This document shows, one piece after another, positions 45,701 to 53,305 of a stretch of DNA of 64,000 nucleotides; positions within the stretch are counted from its first letter, which is position 1; each line of letters opens with the position of its first letter. Both the position numbers and the translations under genes were made by a program. The notes beneath the pieces are model-generated. The model had not been told where the DNA came from. It saw only the letters and a list, made by a program, of their open reading frames with translations, and did no database searches. Source of the DNA: Chalciporus piperatus (taxonomy: Eukaryota > Basidiomycota > Agaricomycetes > Boletales > Boletaceae); contig JBBPTG010000017.1 of NCBI GenBank assembly GCA_038093975.1, forward strand, positions 186,001 through 250,000, read 5' to 3'.

Positions 45701-46396
45701 TACTTCCCACGCATGGGATTCGAAGGCGATTCATCTCCGGCTGGTACATTCTTAGAGAAATGTGGAAAGGCACACAAAGAAGTAGAGCAGGCGTTAGAAG
45801 AAACTCAGAACCGGATGAAAGAGCAAGCGGACAAGCATCGGTCCGAAGCTCCAGATTATCAAATCGGAGATTTTGTTATGTTATCCACGGACAACCTCAA
45901 ATTACCTTATCCCTCCAAAAAGATGACGCAAAACTGGATCGGACCTTATCAGATCACGAAGGTCCTTCCCAATGCAGTCACACTAGACTTGCCCAATTCA
46001 ATGCATATCCATCCCACGGTTAATGTCAAACGGGTCAAACCGGCTCGAGAACCGTTGGAAGGGCAACCGGTCCGTCTTCCGGATCCGGTGATAGTCAACC
46101 AAGAAGGAGAAGAAGAATACGAGGTGGATTACGTAGTGAAGTCTCAGGTTAAACAAGGACAGTTAGAGTACCTGGTTCATTGGAAAGGCTGGGACATATC
46201 GGACCGTACATGGGAAAAGGCAGCGCATTTGTCAAATGCACCTGAAGCTGTCAAAGCTTTTCACAAAAAGCACCCGTCCGCCCCACGTCGAATCAACATG
46301 ACCATGGGAAATTTCTCTGCCTTGTTCCAAAAATACGAAAATCTGACAGAGGTTCCTGAGCGCAAGTTGCCGAATCGCCTGGAATGCGATTCCTAG
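42761..46396 (+). CDS. pol: Pol polyprotein of retrotransposon 1 (PR-RT-RH-IN-chromodomain)
   Basis: The protein has 1,211 residues with no interruption. In order it carries the aspartic protease (LLDSGATETFID), reverse transcriptase (SPVFFIPKKDGKKRLVMDYR, then YIDD in IIYIDDLMIF), RNase H (VETDASDIATGAVLS), a GPY-type integrase with an N-terminal HHCC finger (ending HCQTC) and catalytic residues in [20 protein letters not shown] and AYHPQTDGQTERMNRELQ, and a C-terminal chromodomain (EYEVDYVVKSQ, LEYLVHWKGWDISDRTWEKA). The chromodomain is expected to steer integration to marked chromatin. The frame is -1 relative to Gag, with the ATGA overlap. Confidence 0.95.
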   Translation: MREMGSRRLGHSLPNGCISTTPCVPFQYNFSSSERASLSGVATEVKQFVLNSLKVNYSKKEIPSKIHVRNQNRKNELDLAITIMYDKGEQWKKMEFAALLDSGATETFIDKSFCERHGLTLEELPFPIPVYNADGSEGAIGGVTHKVSLVLGHNGHFEHMDAFVSVLGTHHMIIGYDWLERHNPEIDWVAKRVRFTRCTDQCKVVNYHLNRSFSIRRVFEAGLTEKVPVELHEYLDVFSEQESERMPTRKAWDHAIDLKPDFVPKKGRVIPMSEQELDDVKKFIDKELSKGYLRPSKSPQTSPVFFIPKKDGKKRLVMDYRYVNEGTVKNAYPLPLISGLIDQLKGADMFTKMDLRWGYNNVRIKEGDEWKAAFVTPFGAYEPVVMYFGLTNSPPTFQQMMNDLFSDLHGVLIIYIDDLMIFTFGKTRAEHLEIVKTVLQRLRENDLYVKPEKCSFAVDSVDFLGMVISQKGVEMDTSKVQAILDWPAPTRLKGVQSFLGLANFYRRFIQGFADIARPLNDLTKKDTPYRWGPEQQQAFDKLKQQFTTAPLLAYPDRSKEVRVETDASDIATGAVLSVKCDDGLWRPCAFISHSFSSAEKNYPVYDKELLAVIRALQEWRHYLMGREHFEIWTDHKNLEYWKSPQTLSPRQARWNALLSEYNYSIIYKPGATNGRADALSRREDHGEADPDHNKNITVLPASVFINTVTLSSPIYDEIQNESEKIKNDTVDGFAFDEGSIVFKNDKNKVFVPISLRTKLLTILHDSPIGGHGGQGRTLHLVTRYFSWPGVTKDVKTYVEHCQTCALTKGKSTAQAGKLIPLPVPKEPWKDISIDFTTGFPKSRGFDSICVIVDRFSKEVEFIACKKTISSKELAILFRDNVWCRHGLPSSIVSDRGPQFASEFTSQLCTLLGIEQKLSTAYHPQTDGQTERMNRELQQYLRAYVAKRQTEWADWLKIAQFHHNSSLSTATGTIPFAITKNYFPRMGFEGDSSPAGTFLEKCGKAHKEVEQALEETQNRMKEQADKHRSEAPDYQIGDFVMLSTDNLKLPYPSKKMTQNWIGPYQITKVLPNAVTLDLPNSMHIHPTVNVKRVKPAREPLEGQPVRLPDPVIVNQEGEEEYEVDYVVKSQVKQGQLEYLVHWKGWDISDRTWEKAAHLSNAPEAVKAFHKKHPSAPRRINMTMGNFSALFQKYENLTEVPERKLPNRLECDS

Positions 46397-46407
46397 AGAG
46401 GGGATAG
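46395..46407 (+). other. Polypurine tract of retrotransposon 1
   Basis: AGAGAGGGGATAG lies directly before the 3' LTR and would prime plus-strand DNA synthesis. Confidence 0.7.
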
Positions 46408-46860
46408 TGTTATAGTATTTAAAAACTTTTCAAACTTTTGCCTACAACGGTATTCGAACTCTGGACTTTGTCTACAACTTAGGGGTCAAGCCGGATTCAT
46501 CTTAATCCGCTCCGGTAGTCCCTGTAGCATTACGTAAACTATTACATAATCAGGTCACGTGACAAAGGTCCAGACTTAGATGAGTCAGCAATGATGTCAT
46601 GGCCTAGACCCTAATCCGTGCCTGGTACCTTTTCTTATCGTTGTCCCTTTACCTTATCTATCTTTCCCTTTATGATTTCCTTATTCGGCTGTTGGTCTGT
46701 GCGCACTTCTCAATAGTATATAAGTAGCCCTGTACTTATCACAGACCCCAGTCTAATCCATTTGTTGCTTCACCGCAATTAAGCTTTAGTACTCAGCATA
46801 TCCCTTCGCAAGGCCTAGTGTTGCCTTAAGTCCCCGCTGTGTTGTGACCTAGTCATAACA
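46408..46860 (+). repeat. 3' LTR of retrotransposon 1
   Basis: This is a near-identical partner of 40264-40718, ending CATAACA at 46860. Visible differences include a short indel-rich spot near 46637-46650. Confidence 0.95.
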
Positions 46861-48411
46861 GAAATCAGTCTCGCCACGGAGCAATCTGCTGCTGCCGTGC
46901 GCGCACAGTTGTCGCAACAAATGGAGCAATTTGCCGTATGTGTATACCTACTCAGCTGCTTCCTTCTGACATGTTTTTTTTAGGCGGAGAAAGAGTCCGA
47001 GCTCATAGCATTGAAGAAGAAGAATGACTCTATCTGGCGGCAATTGCAGGTATGCCTGGCGATGTTTGGTCATTAGCTACTAACGCACCGCGGCGCAGAT
47101 TCAGCAACAGCAAAAACATTCTGGATCACCCTCTCAACCATCGCCTACCCCCCACTCTCCGCCCACTGAAGTAAGCTTTCCAATTCCCCTCCTCTCAACG
47201 TCATGTTGACCTTTCTGTTAAGCGTCCTTCAGGCTTATCTTCACCGGCCACCCACATGACGACTGAACACAACATCGAAGCAGTAGCAGCGCAAGTGTAT
47301 GCATTACTTCAGAACAAACTCCCGTCATCCGTCAACCCACCTCGAACCCCCCCTACACCTACACCTCGACGTTCCAGAGTGTCGAGGAAGATACAACAAC
47401 TGAAGTATGAAATTGATATGGACAAAGAGAGAAATTCAAACCTCGTAGGTCTTGCTCTCTCCGCCGCACGTCATGTGTCTGAGCGCGTAACAGGAACATG
47501 TCCGTGATCTGTTCACGGAAGTTTTTGCTGTCCAGCAGGATGAAGATTTCTTGTTGGCCTCCTGTCCTTCCCAGGAGGAGGTGCAGGACTTTGCTATGAC
47601 GCGCTCCAATGGCCCAGACCCTCATGACCTTCGCTGGGACTTTGATCATCCTGCTTCGTCAGTGTGGAACCAGGTTGTTATCAGCCTGCTTTTGACCAGA
47701 TTGGCTGAGATGCGGGAGGAGAAGAAGTGGACAACAGCTCTGAAGTCCAACGAGTATTGGGTGGAGGCAATTACCCAAAAGTTCAATCGTATTCGCACTC
47801 AGATCTCCAAGGCTAAACCTCGCGTTCTAGATGGTAATACCCTTGAGACTACTCAGGGGGTTGCTGGCAGGCTCGTGAAAGCTAAAGAGCAAAGCCTCAA
47901 GAAAGCAAGGAGGGATGCTCGCAGGATAGCGGTCAGAGAATTCCGTCTTGGATATTTACCTCTTGACCTGACTGGAACGCAGAAATATAAACGTTGTGTA
48001 CAGGTTACTCACGCAGCTTGCCAGCTGCGAGAAGAGCAGGGCGAGCACGAAGATGCTCGGTCATGGGGATTCCTATCCGACATGCTTACAACCCTGGGTA
48101 ACGACGGGATGAGTTCGGATGAAAGTGGCGAGGATGATACAGAGCCCATCTTCTTCACGAAGATCATGCTGTGGCGCAGGGATATCATGAGAGAGCTGAA
48201 GATCATCGATGCGTCTCGTTCCCAAGAATCCTTACTCTCCCCCAGGGGTGCGAAGGCGGCAAAGCGCGTAAGGTCCACAATGGTTTCATCCCGGAAACCC
48301 GTCAAGGACTTGCCGCAGCAATTTTACAACCCCACTTGGCTCGTAGACAATTGCAACGTCGCCGCTGAAGATACTTTCCAATGGATGGAAATTCTTACCC
48401 AGAAGGTGTAA
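46861..48411 (+). CDS. Member of an expanded agaricomycete family of unknown function (5' end cut by LTR)
   Basis: Open exons begin right at the LTR edge: a helical piece (46861-46935, EQSAAAVRAQLSQQMEQFA), then KESELIALKKKNDSIWRQLQ, a QQQ/proline segment, and MTTEHNIEAVAAQVYALLQ from 47256. A GTAGGT...AACAG intron links DKERNSNL to EHVRDLFTEVF. The long last exon contains GPDPHDLRWDF, SNEYWVEAITQKFNRIRTQ, LGNDGMSSDESGEDD, IMLWRRDIMRELKIID and LPQQFYNPTWL. The MSSDES plus W-R-ID pattern recalls a widespread, repeat-associated family of hypothetical proteins in mushroom-forming fungi that I know only as uncharacterised. Whether 46861-46935 belongs to it is uncertain because the true 5' end is displaced by the retrotransposon. 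Confidence 0.6.
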
Positions 48412-50460
48412 TATGTACGTCCCAATCATTGTTGGTGCTCGACTCGAAATTGATCCTGTTGACAGGTAGTGCTCGCCAATTTGTAACCTGTGTACATTGC
48501 AATGCAATTGTCCGTCTTTACCAAAATGCAATTGATACTGATAGAGCATCCCTAGCCTTTTCGCTGACTCGTACCATTGGCTCACGGTACGTATCTTGCC
48601 TCATCTTACCTCATGGGTACGCATCTCACACAAACCGCAAGGTTCTTGACAGATAACAACAACGGGCCACGGGCGTGGCTGCTGGCGCGGGCACTCGGCC
48701 GGTGGTTCGTGCCCACGACATGCCCGGACTGCGCCCAGACAGCGCCCACATGTTCGGCCGACAACTTTTGTCCGTTGTAAAATATAATATTTTCTTGTAT
48801 CCTTTTATAGTGCGTAAAATTATATGTTTTAGAGCTCATTACATCATTCTATTTTAGATAATACAATGTGGACACCAAAAAATAAAATTTTGTGCAGCTG
48901 AGATTATGTGTACGAGAATATAATCTTATCATGAACATTACCACATCCATATAAGTATTTCTATTGTTTTTCCTTATGGGACTCTTTGCAGTTTCATTAC
49001 TAGTTTAAATTATGTGCGTTATCATGTGTCTCATTGAAATATAAGATTATAAGTATCCTCAGAATATGCAATCATAATATTTTATAATACAAATATATTT
49101 TGAATTGTCTTTTTAAGCACTTAGAAGGTTGAAAGTCCCGGAGTGTAAGTAGTGGATATGTATCGGAACAATATCCTAGCAGCTCAGATAGCAGGGATCT
49201 GTCCCTGTGGTGTAGGAGTAGATTGCCCTCCTGCCCCTGAATAACAAAAAAGTGGTTCGCATTTTTGATCAGCCAGGTAGATATAATTTTAAAATTGATA
49301 CATAGGTATATCATACATGTACTCGGCCCCTGGTGGCCACCGCTGTGATGGGCGGTGACTGTTTCCCACAGTCACGTCCCAGCGGTGGCTGGTGACCCCG
49401 CTATGGCGGAATACCTGCACAATTAATCCATCGCATTTTTTCGGACGCCGCACCGCGCTTTCTGATTGCAGGTAACTGCAGTTTTTGCTACCCCCCGCAA
49501 ATTTTCTTCGATTCTCATATTGCAGTTTTAATCCTGTGTCCAATGTATCATAAGGCTTGAAAAAAATATCATCACAAGCACATCATGTAGTAGTCAGAGA
49601 GTTCCAGCTCGAAACAGAGGGTATAGTATTAGACATATTACAAGTCACATCAGCAAATCCTCAGTGAGCTGCACAGTGCTGTGGCACTCTGCACAGCATG
49701 TTACACCTGTCACAGTATGACAGAAAGGTCCCCCCATCAGGAAAAGGTCACCCCTCTGGGGTGACTGGATGCAGGCAGTGCAGTCAATCAGACCCCCAGA
49801 GAAGCCAACTGCTGACAGCTATGTCGGTTTCTGTCTGCAGTCCTCTACAGTATGACAGTACGTAGCAGCAGCTTAGCTTGTTGCAACAAATAAATTCACT
49901 TTAATACTCTTACGACCCTCTGCAACCTCCTCCGAGTCTCCCTATCTTCGTCATCACCGGGCGCGTTGTCACTAGCCTCGTCGATCATCGCGCGATTATC
50001 TGCCTTGTTCATCCTCGTCACCTTGGTCCAATTTCGGCCAAAAACCGGGGCGTGAGGTCACGTCGATCGCTCATATGGCCTTGCTCATTTCCAGACCACT
50101 TGCTCGGTCCTATCGCGTTCTCGCGTCCCCGATTGGTTTTCGTGCGTCCGCGATCGTGCACAGGCCTATCTTTTTCACCCTTTTTCATTTCCCCCAGGCT
50201 CGACTTCGACGACCTCCGGATTGCTCGACTCGCAATCTGATGACTTGACGTGAACGTTCAATTCGCTGTTGTTCCCGCTCGCGAGTGTCTCCCCGAGTGG
50301 GCCGTGAAGCCGTCGAATGGCTCTTGCGACTCGTCTTATCGTATTTCTTCGTGGCCAGATGAGTTCTCAGTCTTTCAATGTGTTTCGCTTGTCCGTTGGG
50401 CTCGTCGACTCGGCAATTCCATCTGGTCGACACGATCGCGGATGTCAGTGATATCTGAAC
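48412..50460. other. Gene-poor region with AT-rich block and a long hairpin
   Basis: Sequence from about 48780 to 49320 is strongly AT-rich compared with the rest of the window. A 52-bp near-perfect hairpin lies at 49337-49388. From 49640 to 49880 ACAGTATGACAG-like words recur. ORFs are short and show no known domain. Confidence 0.5.
49337..49388. repeat. Long inverted repeat (hairpin)
   Basis: CCACCGCTG pairs with CAGCGGTGG and, further in, GTGACTGT pairs with ACAGTCAC around a TTCCC loop, with small bulges between. It could be a transposon terminus or a folded RNA element. Confidence 0.7.
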
Positions 50461-51228
50461 CTATCTCTGACCATCCTGAAACGCCGGGAATGTTCCTGGA
50501 GAGCTTCGTCCAGGTCTGCGTGACGGTCCTGCTGAGGTGCTGGTGGACTTGGAGCTGGCGAACAAGAAGGTGCAGCTCTGTCGCTCTGTATCGAACCTGA
50601 TACGACCGTCGAGGACTATGAATGTGAATGTTTGAACAAGTTGACACTTGGGAGATCGTTTTTTATGTATTCTGATACGTGGGACAGCTTGTTTGGCATG
50701 ACGAATGTCTCTTCGTACGTGATGGTATAGTTGTCGGAGACCGGAATCGAGCCAGATATAGGGAGTGACGTCCGCTAAGAGCATACCCAACACGGCCCAA
50801 AGGACGACGAGAGCGAAGCAGGAGAGTGATTGCGCGAATAGGAAGTCGATGAATATTCGGAAACCGATACCGATGTAGGTTGAAGGAACGGGGTTGTCGT
50901 CGTACAAAGTGGTGGAGGACTGCACCCTGTTCCATGGAGTCTTCGGTTGGTATGTCTCGTCGCAGCTGTTGTTGTAAACTTTGGCCATACTTTCATGGTA
51001 ATGTCCAGTGGATGTGTTGACAGATGTCCTGGCAATGGCCAATGCCCGTTTAGGTAGCCAGCTATAGGCAGCCTGTACAGCCGCTTTTTTAATTACATAA
51101 GCTGGCAGTGAAATTTTTTGGGTCACATGAGCAGGCACAGGAGAGCATAGGAGGACGTCCGGGATATGAATTTTCCGAACATCCGAACATCCGGTTGTCC
51201 GAACGGTTGTCACGTGCCACAGCACCAT
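50461..51228 (-). CDS. Predicted membrane protein of unknown function
   Basis: A 255-codon open frame starts MVLWHVTTVRT. The middle carries a long hydrophobic stretch (GIGFRIFIDFLFAQ and FALVVLWAVLGMLLADV), enough for two transmembrane helices, followed by LRQLYHHVRRDIRHAKQAV. The last third is basic and serine-rich, and may be intronic or untranslated. The family is not recognised. It is transcribed away from the KDZ-type gene, with 100 bp between the two starts, and may be part of the same mobile module. Confidence 0.4.
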   Translation of the reverse strand: MVLWHVTTVRTTGCSDVRKIHIPDVLLCSPVPAHVTQKISLPAYVIKKAAVQAAYSWLPKRALAIARTSVNTSTGHYHESMAKVYNNSCDETYQPKTPWNRVQSSTTLYDDNPVPSTYIGIGFRIFIDFLFAQSLSCFALVVLWAVLGMLLADVTPYIWLDSGLRQLYHHVRRDIRHAKQAVPRIRIHKKRSPKCQLVQTFTFIVLDGRIRFDTERQSCTFLFASSKSTSTSAGPSRRPGRSSPGTFPAFQDGQR

Positions 51229-51328
51229 GGCCCTACTTAGCTAATAGCAACGGCTGACAGCTCTGAGTCTCATGCTTACCATCATCTGAGACACAACCTC
51301 ACCGACGACCGTCACTGTCCAAGCTACC

Positions 51329-52109
51329 ATGGATCTTCAGACGCTCGCCACCATCATTGCGAAGAATCCTTCACTGCAGCCTGTTCCGCTCGCCTCTCTA
51401 CTGTTGTTCTTCGCTTGTGCTGCATCACTGAAGAACAACATCCTACTTGTTCAGCCTTCAAACCATGCTGCCATCACAACACCAACGGTTCTCCCTGACT
51501 CAGCCCAGTGGTTCTTGTCACAAGCATGCAGTATGCCTATCAGCACCGTGCAACAATGTTGGGCAATGTTCAACGACGCCATCTTGCATATAGATGGCAT
51601 CACATCCATCCTGCAACATCCTACTGGGATGTTCGACGACCATGGTCATCCTCATGGTTTCAGTACGTGTTTATATACATTATGTCTTGCTTTCTCAATA
51701 CTCATTGCATCTCTTTTGCTAGCTGTCCGGACACTATATCCACCTGAGCAGTTTTGCTTGTCTCCTGCCTGCCCCCGTACCTCGAAGGGCATGTGAATGA
51801 TGCACGCTGAGCAATGTCAATCCGTGTTGTACACTGTTTCAGAGGGTCCCCTTCCTGTGTATTCTATCCATCTTTCCTGTGAGGGTAAGTACTGATCACG
51901 CTGCCTTCGGATGAACTTCAACTGATGGTCTGTTGTTTCCCCATCATTGCATAGCGTGCAAAATCAACTACCACCATAACTTCAAGGTCATCAAGGGCGA
52001 TCATATCTACTATGGCGGGATCCCTGCAATCATTCAAATCAGCGAGCATCAATTTGTCGAACACCAAGTGGTTGAGATGTGGATGACATTGATGGATACC
52101 TGGTGTGCA
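51329..52109 (+). pseudogene. KDZ-associated CxC5/CxC6-type cysteine-cluster gene, truncated by an LTR
   Basis: The first exon reads MDLQTLATIIAKNPSLQP with SLLLFFACAAS and ends DHGHPHGF before a GTACGT intron. The following exons give LYPPEQFCLSPACPRTSKG, then GPLPVYSIHLSCEACKINYH, YYGGIPAIIQISEHQFVE and VVEMWMTLMDT. This Cys pair plus YHxNF and EHQFVE pattern matches the CxC5/CxC6 clusters that accompany KDZ transposases in mushroom-forming fungi. An in-frame TGA at 51794-51796 interrupts the protein (an Arg CGA would fit), and the frame is cut at 52110 by the start of a chromovirus LTR. The transposase core that should follow is not found on the other side of the retrotransposon. Confidence 0.72.
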
Positions 52110-52641
52110 TGTTATGATACAACTACTATGCTTGCCTCAGGCTGACGGCCTTGCTCTAGGTCTTCTGCGACTACCTGTGCTCGCTTCTACAACACGGCGA
52201 TGGCACACAATAGCGAGCCGATGTACTTGGCTGAGGTTCGATGAGGAAACTCCAGGAGAACAAGACTGGGGAGTCCAGTGCTTGTCGACCCGGGTTTATA
52301 TACTATTGTCAATGTTTGTACATGTTGTGGCTAAACCTTATCGTAGGTGACTGGGTATGACTCATACTGACTACTAGCCAATGGCGTAACTAGCTCTACT
52401 GCGGAATGAGTAAGCGTGAGTCATATGATGAGTAATGCTGACTGATGCTGACGAGTGAGCGGTGAGTCATCAGTTAGTAAGCGAAGGTCTAGACCTAGCT
52501 TATGTAAGTAAGTCACGTGATGCGATAAGATAAGATAACAAAAGAGAAAGTGAAACGACTAAGTCCAAGAAACGAAGAGAAACCTAGTAAGCGTAATGGA
52601 ATGTAGGGATGATTAGGATAAGGAATGGAGCGTTCGTAACA
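52110..52641 (-). repeat. 3' LTR of retrotransposon 2
   Basis: In plus orientation it runs from TGTTATGA to CGTAACA. TATATAAACCC occurs on the minus strand near 52295-52305. The inner border is exact because the purine tract follows at once; the outer border is set where the CxC5 frame breaks off. Confidence 0.65.
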
Positions 52642-52656
52642 CTACCCCCTCTCTAT
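52642..52656 (-). other. Polypurine tract of retrotransposon 2
   Basis: On the minus strand AGAGAGGGGGTAG directly precedes the TGTTACG of the LTR. Confidence 0.65.
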
Positions 52657-52675
52657 GGATCGTATTCCTAGACGA

Positions 52676-53242
52676 TCAGATTTCGATGAGTGGTCCTTGA
52701 TTCATCCACGGTACCCCATTTGCTGGTGGAGCAATAGCGACCTGAAGGTTGTTGTTTGTCCAGGTCACTGGTGGTTCGAATAGGTTACCATCGTTTTCAT
52801 CGACAGGAATAGGGTGGGGAGCACCTACGAGTGCAGGGTCGGGAATAGGAGGTTCAGCGAGATCAGGCCAATCTGTGGGCCATCCCTGTTGATCAGGATT
52901 CTCTGGCTGTTCCTCTATCACGTTATCCCACTTGCTCAGATCTGGATGCCATACGACGAGCTTCATCCACCTTGTCGTCCAGTCCCAGTTAACCTCAATA
53001 GACGTGGACCGTCTGATCACGATCATGTGAGCGAACATGATGTATTGAATGGCGAGAGTGATGACGACGATGGCGATGAAAGCGAGGAGGGAGGGGATGA
53101 TCATGCAAAGAATCCAACCGTTGCAGATGATGAAGAGTACAAAGAGGAGGGAGAGGACGAAGTTGCCTCGATCCCGAGTGAAGTTTCGAATAAAGATGTC
53201 GCGGAGGACACTCTTCCAAGCGTAGGCGTCGTTGAGATCCAT
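52676..53242 (-). CDS. Extra ORF in the env position of retrotransposon 2 (membrane protein)
   Basis: A 188-codon open frame lies between Pol and the polypurine tract. It begins MDLNDAYAWKSVLRDIF and has two adjacent hydrophobic helices, about residues 28-49 (FVLSLLFVLFIICNGWIL) and 50-76 (SLLAFIAIVVITLAIQYIM), followed by a soluble proline- and tryptophan-rich part (WDWTTRWMKLVVWHPDL, then many P/D/E) ending GPLIEI. No signal cleavage site, furin-type site or fusion-peptide/heptad layout of a retroviral envelope is visible. It ends 34 bp before the LTR, so it is inside the element. It might be an accessory or captured gene; chromoviruses normally lack one. Confidence 0.6.
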   Translation of the reverse strand: MDLNDAYAWKSVLRDIFIRNFTRDRGNFVLSLLFVLFIICNGWILCMIIPSLLAFIAIVVITLAIQYIMFAHMIVIRRSTSIEVNWDWTTRWMKLVVWHPDLSKWDNVIEEQPENPDQQGWPTDWPDLAEPPIPDPALVGAPHPIPVDENDGNLFEPPVTWTNNNLQVAIAPPANGVPWMNQGPLIEI

Positions 53243-53305
53243 TGGTGATGATGATGGTTCGTGGAAGAAAAACCGTGAGAGTGAAGACCGTCAAACATCA
53301 GTCTT

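Larger units (their letters stand above)
40264..46860 (+). mobile_element. Chromovirus (Ty3/Gypsy) retrotransposon 1, complete
   Basis: The element has two LTRs of 455 and 453 bp, a leader, Gag, Pol with C-terminal chromodomain, and a polypurine tract. Both ORFs are fully open and the LTRs differ at only about ten positions by eye, so it inserted recently and may still be active. No clear target-site duplication is visible: flanks read AGAAG on the left and GAAAT on the right. Confidence 0.93.
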
